This document shows, piece by piece, positions 1-8,454 of a stretch of DNA of 41,711 bases. The stretch lies in the NCBI GenBank assembly GCA_014376935.1, contig JACMQO010000142.1:1-41711 (forward strand). Reading direction: 5' to 3'. Each line of letters opens with the position of its first letter. Within the stretch, counting starts at the first letter, position 1. Position numbers and translations under genes: made by a program. Below the pieces are notes generated by a model. That model was not told where the DNA came from and made no database searches. It saw nothing but the letters and a program-made list of their open reading frames with translations. Source of the DNA: Bdellovibrio sp. (lineage in GTDB: Bacteria > Bdellovibrionota > Bdellovibrionia > Bdellovibrionales > Bdellovibrionaceae).

Positions 1-1610
1 CACCGGATAATGCGGTCGGAACATTCTTAAAAGAATCGGCTCGATTGGCATTAAACGTTTACGTTGTTCCTTCAGTTAAAAATGAAGTTCACGCAAAATT
101 AAAAGAAAAATCAGACGAGCATGCAATTAAAGTTTTCTCTGAAAACGTGAAGCGTGTTTTATTAGGTTCTCCGTACGGGCCTAAATTTATTCTAGGTATC
201 GATCCGGGTTTGCGAACGGGCTGTAAAGTCGCTTTAGTTGACAAAGCGGGTAGTTACGTTTCTTACACTGTGATGCAAATTTTAGGTGACGGTGCTGAAA
301 GAAAAGCGACGACGCTTTTATGTGAAGTCACAAAACAAGTTAAGATCGAAGCGATCGCGGTTGGCAATGGTACTGCTGGGCGCGAGACTGAAACTTTCGT
401 TAAGAAAATCTTAAAAACTTTAGGTAAAGATAAAGAAATTCCCGTGATCATGGTGAATGAATCAGGGGCTTCGGTTTATTCGGCGAGTGAAATTGCACGT
501 GCTGAATTTCCGGATTTAGATATTACAGTGAAAGGCGCGATTTCGATCGCACGTCGATTACAGGATCCATTAGCAGAGCTTGTTAAGATTGATCCGAAAT
601 CAATTGGTGTAGGTCAATATCAACATGACGTGAATCAGTCGCAATTGAAAAAAGGCTTGGAAGCCGTTGTTGAAAGTTGTGTGAATAATGTGGGTGTTGA
701 TGTGAATACCGCGTCGACTTCACTGTTATCTTTCGTATCTGGCGTTGGACCTGGCTTAGCGGGTGCGATCGTTGAATTTCGTAAGAAAAATGGATTATTT
801 CAAGATCGTTCTGATCTTTCAAAAGTTCCGCGTTTTTCTACGAAAATTTTTGAACAAGCGGCAGGTTTCTTGCGCGTACCAAATGGTAAAGTATTTTTGG
901 ATTCAACAGGAATTCATCCAGAGCGTTACAGCGCGGTTCGTGACATGGCGACTGACCTTGGCGTGAATATCAATGAGCTTGTTGGTGAAGGCGCTAAAAA
1001 ATTATTAGCTGCAAGAACAAAATGGGCCGGCATCGTTGGTGAATTTACTTTTGATGACATCATGAAAGAATTAGAAAAACCGGGACGCGATCCGCGTGAT
1101 CCATTTAAAGTTTTCAATTTCAAAGATGATATTTTTGAAGTGAAAGATTTAAAAGAAGGAATGATCTGCCCTGGAATCGTAACGAACGTTACAAATTTTG
1201 GTGCTTTCGTTGATATCGGAGTTCATCAAGATGGTTTGGTCCATATTTCTGAGATCGCTCACAAATTCGTTGATGATCCTAGAAAGGTTGTAAACCCAGG
1301 GGATCAAGTTACTGTAAAAGTTTTAAAAATCGATCACGCTAAAAACCAAATCGCGTTGTCGATGAAGTTAGATGCGGCTCCGGAATATAAAGCGATTCGT
1401 GATTTTAAAGAGAATCAAAGACCTGGGGGGCCTCAGTCAGGTGCGGCTCGTCCTGCAAACTCTTCAAATCAACGTTCTGATTTTAGACCACGCGGTAATG
1501 ATAACAGAGGCCAAGGCGGCGGTGGGCGACCAGCGGCTCCTCCGGTTAAGCCGAGCTCTCCGTTTAATAACCCGTTTGCAGCATTAGTTAGCAATAATAC
1601 GAAGAAGTAG
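1..1610 (+). CDS. tex: Tex-like S1 RNA-binding protein, 5' end missing
   Basis: This is the C-terminal two thirds of Tex, a cytosolic nucleic-acid-binding protein linked to transcription and RNA metabolism. The frame is open from base 3 with no stop, so the gene starts upstream; the TTG at 45 is an internal leucine codon. In order I see a YqgF/RNase H-like domain (starts FILGIDPGLRTG), a helix-hairpin-helix region (SGVGPGLAGAI, then KVPRFSTKIFEQAAGFLR) and a C-terminal S1 domain (GIVTNVTNFGAFVDIGVHQD through LVHISE). About 60 low-complexity residues rich in Gly, Arg, Pro and Asn follow the S1 domain, including RPRGNDNRGQGGGGR. E. coli Tex is about 770 residues; roughly 535 are visible here. 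The family assignment is firm. The RG-rich tail is longer than I expect for the family and may add RNA affinity. Confidence 0.95.
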   Translation, partial: PDNAVGTFLKESARLALNVYVVPSVKNEVHAKLKEKSDEHAIKVFSENVKRVLLGSPYGPKFILGIDPGLRTGCKVALVDKAGSYVSYTVMQILGDGAERKATTLLCEVTKQVKIEAIAVGNGTAGRETETFVKKILKTLGKDKEIPVIMVNESGASVYSASEIARAEFPDLDITVKGAISIARRLQDPLAELVKIDPKSIGVGQYQHDVNQSQLKKGLEAVVESCVNNVGVDVNTASTSLLSFVSGVGPGLAGAIVEFRKKNGLFQDRSDLSKVPRFSTKIFEQAAGFLRVPNGKVFLDSTGIHPERYSAVRDMATDLGVNINELVGEGAKKLLAARTKWAGIVGEFTFDDIMKELEKPGRDPRDPFKVFNFKDDIFEVKDLKEGMICPGIVTNVTNFGAFVDIGVHQDGLVHISEIAHKFVDDPRKVVNPGDQVTVKVLKIDHAKNQIALSMKLDAAPEYKAIRDFKENQRPGGPQSGAARPANSSNQRSDFRPRGNDNRGQGGGGRPAAPPVKPSSPFNNPFAALVSNNTKK

Positions 1611-1643
1611 TTTTAATAGATTACTTCGTTAAATAATTAATAT

Positions 1644-1657
1644 ATGACTTCGGTCAT
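1644..1657 (+). other. UUCG tetraloop hairpin between tex and small ORF
   Basis: ATGAC-TTCG-GTCAT forms a perfect 5-bp stem with a stable UUCG loop, about 30 bases before the next start codon. No T-tract follows, so it is not a standard terminator. It could be an mRNA end-stabiliser or processing element, or chance. Confidence 0.35.
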
Positions 1658-1687
1658 CAGGTAAAAAGATCAATCAAGGAGATCAAA

Positions 1688-1801
1688 ATGGCTTTAAAAG
1701 TCGGTGGAAAAAGCAAAACGCAAAAGAATAAAAGTGCACGTCATAAAGCTAAACGTATCACTAAGAAAAAAAGAATGATCAAAGCGAACAAAAGAAAATA
1801 A
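1688..1801 (+). CDS. 37-residue highly basic protein
   Basis: This short ORF encodes 37 residues, about half of them Lys or Arg, with no acidic residue (begins MALKVGGKSKTQKNK, ends KANKRK). A strong ribosome-binding site (AAGGAG, 6-7 bases before the ATG) supports translation. The size and charge resemble very small ribosomal or nucleoid proteins (the bTHX and AURKAIP1/COX24-like classes), but I do not recognise a specific family. It ends in a TAA followed immediately, in the same frame, by the TTG start of the phosphatase gene, so the two are probably co-translated. A ribosome-associated or RNA-binding role is inferred from composition only. Confidence 0.75.
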   Translation: MALKVGGKSKTQKNKSARHKAKRITKKKRMIKANKRK

Positions 1802-2413
1802 TTGAAAACTAAAAATATCTACGTCATTCGGCATGGGGAAACGGATTGGAATAAAGCCTTCCGTTTTCAAGGCCAGACGGACATTGCTTTAAATGAAATA
1901 GGTCAAGAGCAAGCAAAGGCTCTTGTGCCGATTTTAGGTCGCCTACAGATCGAATCGATCTATTCAAGCCCCTTAGTCAGGGCCTTTAAGACAGCCGAAA
2001 TTGCCAGCGCTGAACTAAAACTATCTATTCAAAAAGATGATCGTTTAAAAGAAACCCATGTGGGGGTTGCCGAAGGTTTAACTTCGGATGAAGTCATCGC
2101 GCGAATTGGTGAAGACACCATTACCAAATGGCGTTCATATGAAGAGCGTTTGTTAGATTTTCGTTTTGAAAAAGGCGAATCAAAAAGACAGGTTATGTGC
2201 CGTGCGCGCTCGGTCCTATTAGATATTGCGCAAAATTCAAATCGCAAAAATATTGCCGTTTTTTCGCATGGGATGGTTATGCGGGCATTAACATTCGTAT
2301 TTGGATCTGGCGTTGCCTGGGATCAACATGCGTTTACAAATGGTTCAATTCATCATTTTTTGTGGAGTGATGAGCAACCCGAATATCTGATCTACAAAGG
2401 TAAAGTCGTTTAG
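1802..2413 (+). CDS. Histidine phosphatase family protein (phosphoglycerate mutase-like)
   Basis: A 203-residue histidine phosphatase, the CobC/GpmB/SixA superfamily. The phosphohistidine motif RHGETDWN lies at residues 10-17 and the second catalytic histidine is in SHGMVMRAL near residue 153. Length fits single-domain cytosolic phosphatases. Substrate cannot be read from the sequence; sugar phosphates, nucleotides or phosphoproteins are all possible. The start must be the TTG at 1802, because the codon before it is the in-frame TAA of the small basic gene and no later start precedes the RHG motif. There is no independent ribosome-binding site of note, so translation probably depends on termination of the upstream gene. 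Its 3' end overlaps the convergent response regulator by 4 bases. Confidence 0.88.
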   Translation: MKTKNIYVIRHGETDWNKAFRFQGQTDIALNEIGQEQAKALVPILGRLQIESIYSSPLVRAFKTAEIASAELKLSIQKDDRLKETHVGVAEGLTSDEVIARIGEDTITKWRSYEERLLDFRFEKGESKRQVMCRARSVLLDIAQNSNRKNIAVFSHGMVMRALTFVFGSGVAWDQHAFTNGSIHHFLWSDEQPEYLIYKGKVV

Positions 2414-2808
2414 ATCCCTAGCGATTCTTTCACGTACGAAACTAATTCTTTCTGATTAAATGGTTTTGAAAAAACATTCTTTGCACCTTTTTTAATACAC
2501 TCACTAACAGATACGTCAGAAAATCCAGTGACAAAAATAACGATTGGTATGGTTGGGTTATAGCTTTTTACTTTTTCTAATAAAGTTAAACCGTCACCGC
2601 CGGGCATGCGGATATCAGAAATCAACATGTCAATATTTTCGGAAGTAACGATTTCGTAAGCCTTCTTGCCATTATCGGCTTCGAAAACTGTGAACCCTTG
2701 AGCTTTAAAGATAGAAAACATAATCTCACGAAGATCATCATCGTCATCGACGACTAAAATTTTGTATTTTGTTAGATCTTGTTTGGTCTCTTGTTTTACT
2801 TCTTGCAT
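2410..2808 (-). CDS. Single-domain response regulator (CheY-like)
   Basis: A 132-residue receiver domain with no output domain. The acidic pocket is a run of five Asp at residues 21-25, the phosphoacceptor is Asp65 (LISDIRMPG), and the conserved Thr (FVTG) and Lys (SKPF) follow in order. Such proteins relay phosphate or bind a partner in place of DNA. I chose the ATG at 2808, preceded by TAGGTAGC; the longer frame starts with a TTG at 2853 without a ribosome-binding site and adds 15 non-receiver residues. No kinase gene is adjacent. A sigma28-like motif lies about 70 bases upstream, which would fit a motility or attack-phase role; that link is inference. Confidence 0.88.
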   Translation of the reverse strand: MQEVKQETKQDLTKYKILVVDDDDDLREIMFSIFKAQGFTVFEADNGKKAYEIVTSENIDMLISDIRMPGGDGLTLLEKVKSYNPTIPIVIFVTGFSDVSVSECIKKGAKNVFSKPFNQKELVSYVKESLGI

Positions 2809-2877
2809 GCTACCTACCAAAATCACGTTAGCGAATTCTGGCAGGGGACGCAAAATAAATTGAAGATAATGCCTTTA

Positions 2878-2904
2878 TCATCGGAGCCAGGTCTGGATTT
2901 GTTA
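2878..2904 (-). promoter_or_regulatory. Possible sigma28-like promoter for the response regulator
   Basis: On the minus strand TAAC, then 15 bases, then TCCGATGA. The FliA consensus is TAAA-N15-GCCGATAA, so the -10 part matches 6 of 8 and the -35 part 3 of 4. The predicted transcript starts near 2871, leaving a leader of about 60 bases before the ATG at 2808. Confidence 0.35.
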
Positions 2905-2921
2905 AAGGCTAAACAAATCTG
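2894..2921. repeat. Inverted repeat between the regulator and L,D-transpeptidase genes
   Basis: GATTTGTT (2896-2903) and AACAAATC (2912-2919) form a perfect 8-bp stem, extendable by two G-T pairs, with an 8-base loop. It lies just beyond the stop codon of the L,D-transpeptidase gene, and partly overlaps the possible promoter of the response regulator. There is no clear T-run, so it may be a weak terminator, an mRNA 3' end structure, or an operator. Confidence 0.4.
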
Positions 2922-2937
2922 AATTGCAAATTGTTAA

Positions 2938-4431
2938 CTATTTCTGTGATATGATGTCGTAAGTCGTCGCATCAATGCCATAATTGTCGTTTGATAAAAT
3001 GACTTGTCCCTTTTCGTTCACATCAGCTGTTAAATAAAATAGATAAACAGGAATGCTTTTGACTAGTTTAACACGCGTCGAAGTTTCTGCTTCTGGAGAA
3101 AGATTCTCTGTCGCGTCTTTCAAAGTATCGGCAGACCAATTCATCATGTTCATTGATTGGGTTACTTTTTCGGCGAATTCAAATGGTTTTTCTAAGCGCA
3201 CGCAACCTGAACTTAGCATGCGATCATTTTTTGCAAATAGATTTCTAGAGTCCGTGTCATGTAAGTAGATTGAATATGGATTCGTCAGTGGGAACTTAAT
3301 GAAACCGAGAGCGTTTCCTTTACCTGGCTTCTGTACCAATGTGTACGGAATATTATTTTCAGTGACCTTTGACCAATCGACCGAGAACGGATCAACTTCT
3401 TTATCTGTTAAATCGTCGATGACCTTCATTCGCAGGTCTAAAACTTTTTGGGGATTGGTCGTGAACATCGGAACTTTATCTTCAAGCAAAATGTTCTGCG
3501 GAACAGTCCATGTCGGATTTAAAATGAAGTGAGTCATCGAATCAAAAAGGATCGGTGTTTTACGTTCAAGTTTTCCATTAATCGTTTTGAAATCCATGCT
3601 GAGTTCAGAGTTCACATAAAGTTGTAACTGCTGACGCGCTAAATTAACGAAGACGTGAGTTGCGCCCAAGTTATCTGGCAACCAGCGCGAGCGATCGATG
3701 CTGATACGAAGTTGGCTGATCTGTCCCGCAAAATCTTGATTTAATACTTTCCACGAACCTGAACCTAATACTCCATCAGCTGTTAACTTTTCATTTTTTT
3801 GAAAGTCAGTGATCGCTTGAGTAAGATCGTCTGTCAGAGTGTCTTTTGTCGTGTCGTTCGAGTAGCCTAATAAATCAAGTCGGAAACGCGCATACAAAAT
3901 CGAACTTTTATCTGTAACGCCGGCTTTGATAGTGGCTAATTGTGCCGGAGCTGCCGTTGATTGACCCGAGCGCAGAACATCTTGATAGCGTTGAAGAACA
4001 GAAACCAAAGCCGTGTAATGCGAATTGAGGGGCTTTAAAGTGTTCACTAAATCTTGGGCTGAAAGAGTGCCGTTGACGTATTGATTCACGGCTTCTAACT
4101 GGGCTTTCTGAAGTTTTTTAGCGGTGACGATTGAACGATTTTTTAAGTCGTCGGCCTTCACTTGGCCGGTCGCTAGGTCAGACGCGATTTTTGAAATTAA
4201 ATCAGACATTTGTTTGCGCGCTTCATCGCTTCGGCCAGCTTTGATCAGGTCGGCTAACCGCGTTTCTGCGGAAGCATATTTAGCCTTCACTAAACCTTGC
4301 TTGTTCGTTTCAATAAGCAAATGGCTCACTTGATTAATTAATGGATCTGTCGCGGCCACCTGCGCTTTTACTACGGAAGAAAAAGTTGCTAATAAGACTA
4401 GGCCTGTGGTTAAGAAATTTTTAGCCTTCAT
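2938..4431 (-). CDS. Secreted L,D-transpeptidase (YkuD/YcbB type) with peptidoglycan-binding domain
   Basis: A 497-residue exported enzyme of the YkuD family, which makes or exchanges 3-3 peptide crosslinks in peptidoglycan or attaches proteins to it. Residues 1-23 are a signal peptide ending VKA. A helical region follows, then a peptidoglycan-binding-like domain (about 175-230, with DGVLGSGSWKVLN), then the catalytic domain. The catalytic set is visible: HDTDS, then SSGCVRLE with Cys410. The order and size resemble E. coli YcbB/LdtD. It follows a 97-residue secreted protein with a one-base gap, so the two form an operon. In Bdellovibrio, L,D-transpeptidases are known to remodel prey and predator walls; a role in predation here is plausible but not shown. 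Confidence 0.92.
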   Translation of the reverse strand: MKAKNFLTTGLVLLATFSSVVKAQVAATDPLINQVSHLLIETNKQGLVKAKYASAETRLADLIKAGRSDEARKQMSDLISKIASDLATGQVKADDLKNRSIVTAKKLQKAQLEAVNQYVNGTLSAQDLVNTLKPLNSHYTALVSVLQRYQDVLRSGQSTAAPAQLATIKAGVTDKSSILYARFRLDLLGYSNDTTKDTLTDDLTQAITDFQKNEKLTADGVLGSGSWKVLNQDFAGQISQLRISIDRSRWLPDNLGATHVFVNLARQQLQLYVNSELSMDFKTINGKLERKTPILFDSMTHFILNPTWTVPQNILLEDKVPMFTTNPQKVLDLRMKVIDDLTDKEVDPFSVDWSKVTENNIPYTLVQKPGKGNALGFIKFPLTNPYSIYLHDTDSRNLFAKNDRMLSSGCVRLEKPFEFAEKVTQSMNMMNWSADTLKDATENLSPEAETSTRVKLVKSIPVYLFYLTADVNEKGQVILSNDNYGIDATTYDIISQK

Positions 4432-4432
4432 G

Positions 4433-4726
4433 TTATTGCCCCAGCTGTCTTACGGTTAAGGTTTTTGCGGCGTCTTTTGATAGATTGACGCGAGTATTTG
4501 TGTTCTTTGAATTTAATAGCGCCTGTTTCGTTTCTTCAAAATTAGGCTGCGTATTTGACATATAGACGGTCTTAACATCTTCGGCTTTTGTATCTGTTAA
4601 CGTTTTAGAAAGAACAACTTTGGCCCCTTCATCGTCTTCGACCACTTTTTTGACGTAGCCATTGTCGCCGGCGGCATGGGTTAAAATCGAGAATAACATC
4701 ACGATGGAAATCATTATTTGCTTCAT
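4433..4726 (-). CDS. Small secreted protein, operon partner of the L,D-transpeptidase
   Basis: A 97-residue protein with a typical signal peptide (residues 1 to about 19, cleavage near THA-AG). The mature part is about 78 polar residues without cysteines. I do not recognise a family. A good ribosome-binding site (AAGGAAG) precedes the ATG, and the stop lies one base before the L,D-transpeptidase start, so the two proteins are probably made together and both go to the periplasm. A helper, inhibitor or substrate of the transpeptidase is possible by context only. Confidence 0.8.
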   Translation of the reverse strand: MKQIMISIVMLFSILTHAAGDNGYVKKVVEDDEGAKVVLSKTLTDTKAEDVKTVYMSNTQPNFEETKQALLNSKNTNTRVNLSKDAAKTLTVRQLGQ

Positions 4727-4908
4727 CAGGTACTTCCTTTAACGTGCGCTAAGTGTTGTCTAACGAGTCGACAAAAGTACGCAAAATGGAAGCTTTCGGC
4801 AGGTGTAATGAATTTAAACCCACTTAAAAGCAACTGTTTGGCGCGACTTCTTAGAAATGCAAAAACAGCGCAAGAAGGTGGAAAAGCTTAGAGCAGGCTT
4901 GTTATTGA

Positions 4909-5685
4909 TTATATAGATTTTAAAATTTGAGCTGTAATTTCAGCGAATCCGTCTCCGCCTTTTTGGATGGCGACGTAGGTTGGCAGATTTTTGATGGATG
5001 TTTGAAAGTCTAAAATATTCGCGACACCGAAACTGTGCGGAAATTTTTCGAACATAGGCTCGTCGTTTGGAGAGTCTCCGACAAAGGCACACTTTTTTAG
5101 GATATCGGCTTCTGAAAGACCATATTCTGTTTTTAGGAATTGAAAAGTGGTTGTTAGTTTGTCGTAATTTCCGAACCAGCCATTGACGTGAATAGAGCTG
5201 ATCTTGGCTTGGGCTCCGGCAGTCTTAAATGTTTGGACTATTTTCTGAATTTCAGATTCGGGTAATTTGGGAACGTCTTCGCAGAAGTCGACGGCTAAAT
5301 CCATCAAGCGGCAAAATTGATCACTAGATATGGCGCAGCCGGGAACATTTTTTAGAATTTCGCTTTGAATTTGGTCAAGTTTTTTACGATTTTCTATCAT
5401 CGTTTTGTCGTCAGCGAAAAACCATCTATTCATTTTTTTGTTTAAGTAACGGAAATAAAAACCACCATTTTCACCGACAATTCCGACGACGGGCCAGAAA
5501 CGTGCGATCATTTCGCACCATCCAGCTGGACGTCCAGTGATCGGAATAACTTTGAGTCCTGCGTCGGATAATTTCCAAAGAGCCGCGTAGGCGTTCGAGT
5601 GTAACTGGCCGTCTGTCGTGATCGTATCGTCGATGTCTGTAAGCACGAACTCGATCTTTGAATTAAACTCTTTTAAATTTTTCAT
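4909..5685 (-). CDS. HAD superfamily (subfamily IIB-like) phosphatase
   Basis: A 258-residue cytosolic HAD hydrolase. Motif I is DIDDT (Asp17 nucleophile, Asp19 acid/base), motif II is the Thr of ITGRP at residue 50, the motif III lysine is probably Lys176, and motif IV is GDSPND (203-208). The Cof/sucrose-phosphatase/mannosyl-3-phosphoglycerate phosphatase branch has this layout, with a cap inserted between motifs II and III. The substrate is likely a phosphorylated sugar or similar small molecule, but which one cannot be told. It is divergent from topA, with 48 bases between the starts. The 170 bases downstream of it, up to the secreted-protein gene, hold no convincing gene. Confidence 0.88.
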   Translation of the reverse strand: MKNLKEFNSKIEFVLTDIDDTITTDGQLHSNAYAALWKLSDAGLKVIPITGRPAGWCEMIARFWPVVGIVGENGGFYFRYLNKKMNRWFFADDKTMIENRKKLDQIQSEILKNVPGCAISSDQFCRLMDLAVDFCEDVPKLPESEIQKIVQTFKTAGAQAKISSIHVNGWFGNYDKLTTTFQFLKTEYGLSEADILKKCAFVGDSPNDEPMFEKFPHSFGVANILDFQTSIKNLPTYVAIQKGGDGFAEITAQILKSI

Positions 5686-5733
5686 TGTGCTTTCTTTAAA
5701 TTCAGTGTTTTTTAATAGTCTAGAGGAATACGA

Positions 5734-8454
5734 ATGGCGAAGAAAGCTGCAAATACTGAAAAGTCAAATTCTGGATCGGGTTTAAGCACCGGCATCAAGT
5801 TAGTGATCGTTGAATCACCGACAAAAGCCAAGACGATCCGTAAATTTTTGGGCAGCAATTACATCGTGGAGTCGTGCATGGGCCACGTTCGCGATTTGCC
5901 TCAATCATCAAAAGATATTCCTGAAAAAGTGAAAAAAGAAAAATGGGCGCAGCTAGGTGTGAATGTTGATAAGCACTTTGAGCCTTTGTACTGCATCCCT
6001 AAAGATAAAGCGAAAGTTATAAAAAATTTAAGAGATAAATTAGAAGAAGCTGACGAATTATTCCTAGCGACCGATGAAGACCGTGAAGGGGAAAGTATCA
6101 GCTGGCACTTATTAGAAGTGTTGAAACCAAAAGTTCCAACTAAACGCATGGTCTTTCACGAGATCACCAAGGAAGCGATCAATAAGGCCTTATTAGACAC
6201 GCGGGAAATCGATTACAACCTAGTGCGTGCGCAAGAAGCCCGTCGTGTTCTAGATCGATTAGTGGGTTACACAATTTCTCCGTTATTATGGAAAAAAGTG
6301 GCTTACGGATTATCAGCGGGACGTGTGCAATCGGTTGCAGTTCGAATCGTGGTCGAACGCGAAAAAGAACGCATTCGTTTTAAAAAATCATCATACTTCG
6401 GCGTTTTTGCAGAGCTTGAAAAAGCTGGCCAAGCGTTTGAATCAAAAATTTCTAGTTACAAAGGTCAGCGCGTAGCGACCGGAAAAGACTTTGATGGATT
6501 AACAGGGCAACTGTTAGCTGGAAAAGATATGATCGTGCTAGATCAAAAATCGGCTGATCAGGTTTTAGTTGAACTTAAATCAGCATCTTGGACAGTCACT
6601 GACGTTGAAGAAAAACCAGTTACTAGAAAACCATCGGCTCCGTTTATCACATCGACGCTTCAACAAGAGTCGAATCGTAAATTGGGTTTAAGTTCGCGCG
6701 AAACAATGCAAGTCGCACAAAAATTGTATGAGCAAGGTTTTATTACCTATATGCGTACAGACTCTACTTATCTATCTACCGAGGCCTTGGCCGCCGCACG
6801 TTTTTCAATCGAAGATAAATACGGTAAAGAATATTTACCAGCGGCCCCACGCACTTACGACAATAAAAAAGTAAAAGGCGCGCAAGAAGCCCATGAAGCG
6901 ATTCGTCCGGCGGGAACAACGTTCCAAGATCCAGACGAAACGGGTCTGACGGGCGCTCATTTTAAACTTTACGATTTAATTTGGAAACGCACGATGGCTT
7001 CGCAAATGAACGATGCGAAACAAAAACAAGTCAGCGCTAAAATCAAAGCGGGCGATGCTATTTTTAGTTCAAGCGGAACGACGATTGAATTTCCGGGGTT
7101 TTTACGGGCTTACGTTGAAGGTAGCGATGATCCAGATGCAGATCTTGAATCACGCGAAGTTAAATTACCTAAATTAGCTGTGAATGATAAATTACAAGTT
7201 CAAAAAATAGAACCGACAACTCATGAAACGAAACCACCGGCGCGGTTTACAGAGGCGTCATTAGTTCAGATCATGGAAAAAGAAGGCATCGGCCGTCCGT
7301 CGACTTATGCCAGCGTTATCGGAACGATCATCGATCGCGGTTATGTTCGTAAAAATGCCAACGCCTTAGTTCCGACGTTTACGGCGATGGTCGTTTCTAA
7401 ATTATTGTCTCAGCATTTAACTCAGTATGTGGATTTAGGCTTTACTTCAGAGATGGAGAAGTCATTAGATAACATCGCTGAAGGTGAATTGAATTGGGAA
7501 CAATATTTAACTTCAGTTTATCATGGAAAAAAAGGCTTACGCGAAACGGTTGAAACTCAGGGCGAGAAAATTGTTCCTGAAGAAGCCCGTTCTGTGAAGT
7601 TAGAAGGTCTTGATCAGTATGAATTCCACGTGGGCCGCTACGGCGCGTATGTAAAATCAATGCGTGGTGAAGATAGCTTCAGCGCTTCGATTCCGGATTC
7701 AGAAGCTCCGGCTGATATGACTAGTGAACACGTTGAAAAATTAATTGATCAAAAATTAAAGGGCGCGGATTCATTGGGTGAAGACCCGGAAACCGGTAAA
7801 AAGATTTACGTATTGAATGGTCGTTATGGTCCTTACGTTCAGTTGGGTGAAAGCGATGATGAAAAAATCAAACGTGGATCGCTACCTCCGAACGTATTGC
7901 CAGCTGATGTGACATTTCCGATGGCTTTAGAAATTTTATCGATGCCGAAAACTTTAGGTGTTCATCCAGATACACAAAAAGATATTAAGGCGGGCATTGG
8001 TCGTTTTGGTCCATTCATCGTTCACGATGGCGACTACCGTTCGATTCCGAAAACAGAGACTGTTTTCACGATGGATTTAGCGAAAGCGATTGCATTATTA
8101 TCTGAACCTAAAAAAGGGCGTGGAAAATCGTCTGCGATTAAAGAATTTGGAAATCATCCGATTCATCAGATGCCGGTTAGTCTTTTCAATGGACCGTACG
8201 GTCCATACATCAAAGCGGGAAAGACAAACTCAAGCCTACCTGAAGGCGTGACGGCGGATACGATCACGCCAGAAAAAGCGTTTGAATTAATTAATGATAA
8301 ATTAGGCACAGTTCCCGTCGTTGAAAAGGGCGCTAAGAAAAAAGTTACTGGTAAGAAAAAACCAGCGGCTAAAAAGAAAGCCGCCGCCGTTGAAGAAGCA
8401 GCACCGGCTCCGACTAAAAAAATTGTATTAAAGAAAGCATCATCAAAAAAATAA
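5734..8454 (+). CDS. topA: DNA topoisomerase I
   Basis: A 906-residue type IA topoisomerase, which relaxes negative supercoils through a transient 5'-phosphotyrosine. The Toprim domain opens with VIVESPTKAKTI and contains ATDEDREGE. The active-site tyrosine is Tyr339 in YMRTDST. The C-terminal third carries several Topo_C_Rpt repeats, recognisable by GRYGAYV, GRYGPYVQLG, GRFGPFI and NGPYGPYIKAG, in place of the four-cysteine zinc ribbons of E. coli TopA. The last 50 or so residues are a Lys/Ala-rich tail. The N-terminus (MAKKAANTEKSNSGSG) is also basic and flexible. The ribosome-binding site is AGAGGAA. The stop overlaps the start of the next gene (TAATG), implying translational coupling. Confidence 0.98.
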   Translation: MAKKAANTEKSNSGSGLSTGIKLVIVESPTKAKTIRKFLGSNYIVESCMGHVRDLPQSSKDIPEKVKKEKWAQLGVNVDKHFEPLYCIPKDKAKVIKNLRDKLEEADELFLATDEDREGESISWHLLEVLKPKVPTKRMVFHEITKEAINKALLDTREIDYNLVRAQEARRVLDRLVGYTISPLLWKKVAYGLSAGRVQSVAVRIVVEREKERIRFKKSSYFGVFAELEKAGQAFESKISSYKGQRVATGKDFDGLTGQLLAGKDMIVLDQKSADQVLVELKSASWTVTDVEEKPVTRKPSAPFITSTLQQESNRKLGLSSRETMQVAQKLYEQGFITYMRTDSTYLSTEALAAARFSIEDKYGKEYLPAAPRTYDNKKVKGAQEAHEAIRPAGTTFQDPDETGLTGAHFKLYDLIWKRTMASQMNDAKQKQVSAKIKAGDAIFSSSGTTIEFPGFLRAYVEGSDDPDADLESREVKLPKLAVNDKLQVQKIEPTTHETKPPARFTEASLVQIMEKEGIGRPSTYASVIGTIIDRGYVRKNANALVPTFTAMVVSKLLSQHLTQYVDLGFTSEMEKSLDNIAEGELNWEQYLTSVYHGKKGLRETVETQGEKIVPEEARSVKLEGLDQYEFHVGRYGAYVKSMRGEDSFSASIPDSEAPADMTSEHVEKLIDQKLKGADSLGEDPETGKKIYVLNGRYGPYVQLGESDDEKIKRGSLPPNVLPADVTFPMALEILSMPKTLGVHPDTQKDIKAGIGRFGPFIVHDGDYRSIPKTETVFTMDLAKAIALLSEPKKGRGKSSAIKEFGNHPIHQMPVSLFNGPYGPYIKAGKTNSSLPEGVTADTITPEKAFELINDKLGTVPVVEKGAKKKVTGKKKPAAKKKAAAVEEAAPAPTKKIVLKKASSKK

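Noticed and set aside
45-1610. Tex starting at the TTG at 45
   Set aside because: The frame continues to the window edge without a stop and upstream residues fit Tex, so the gene starts outside the window.
4808-4891. 27-codon ORF in the gap between the HAD and small secreted protein genes
   Set aside because: The AGGTG before its ATG is too close (two bases) and the sequence shows no recognisable feature.
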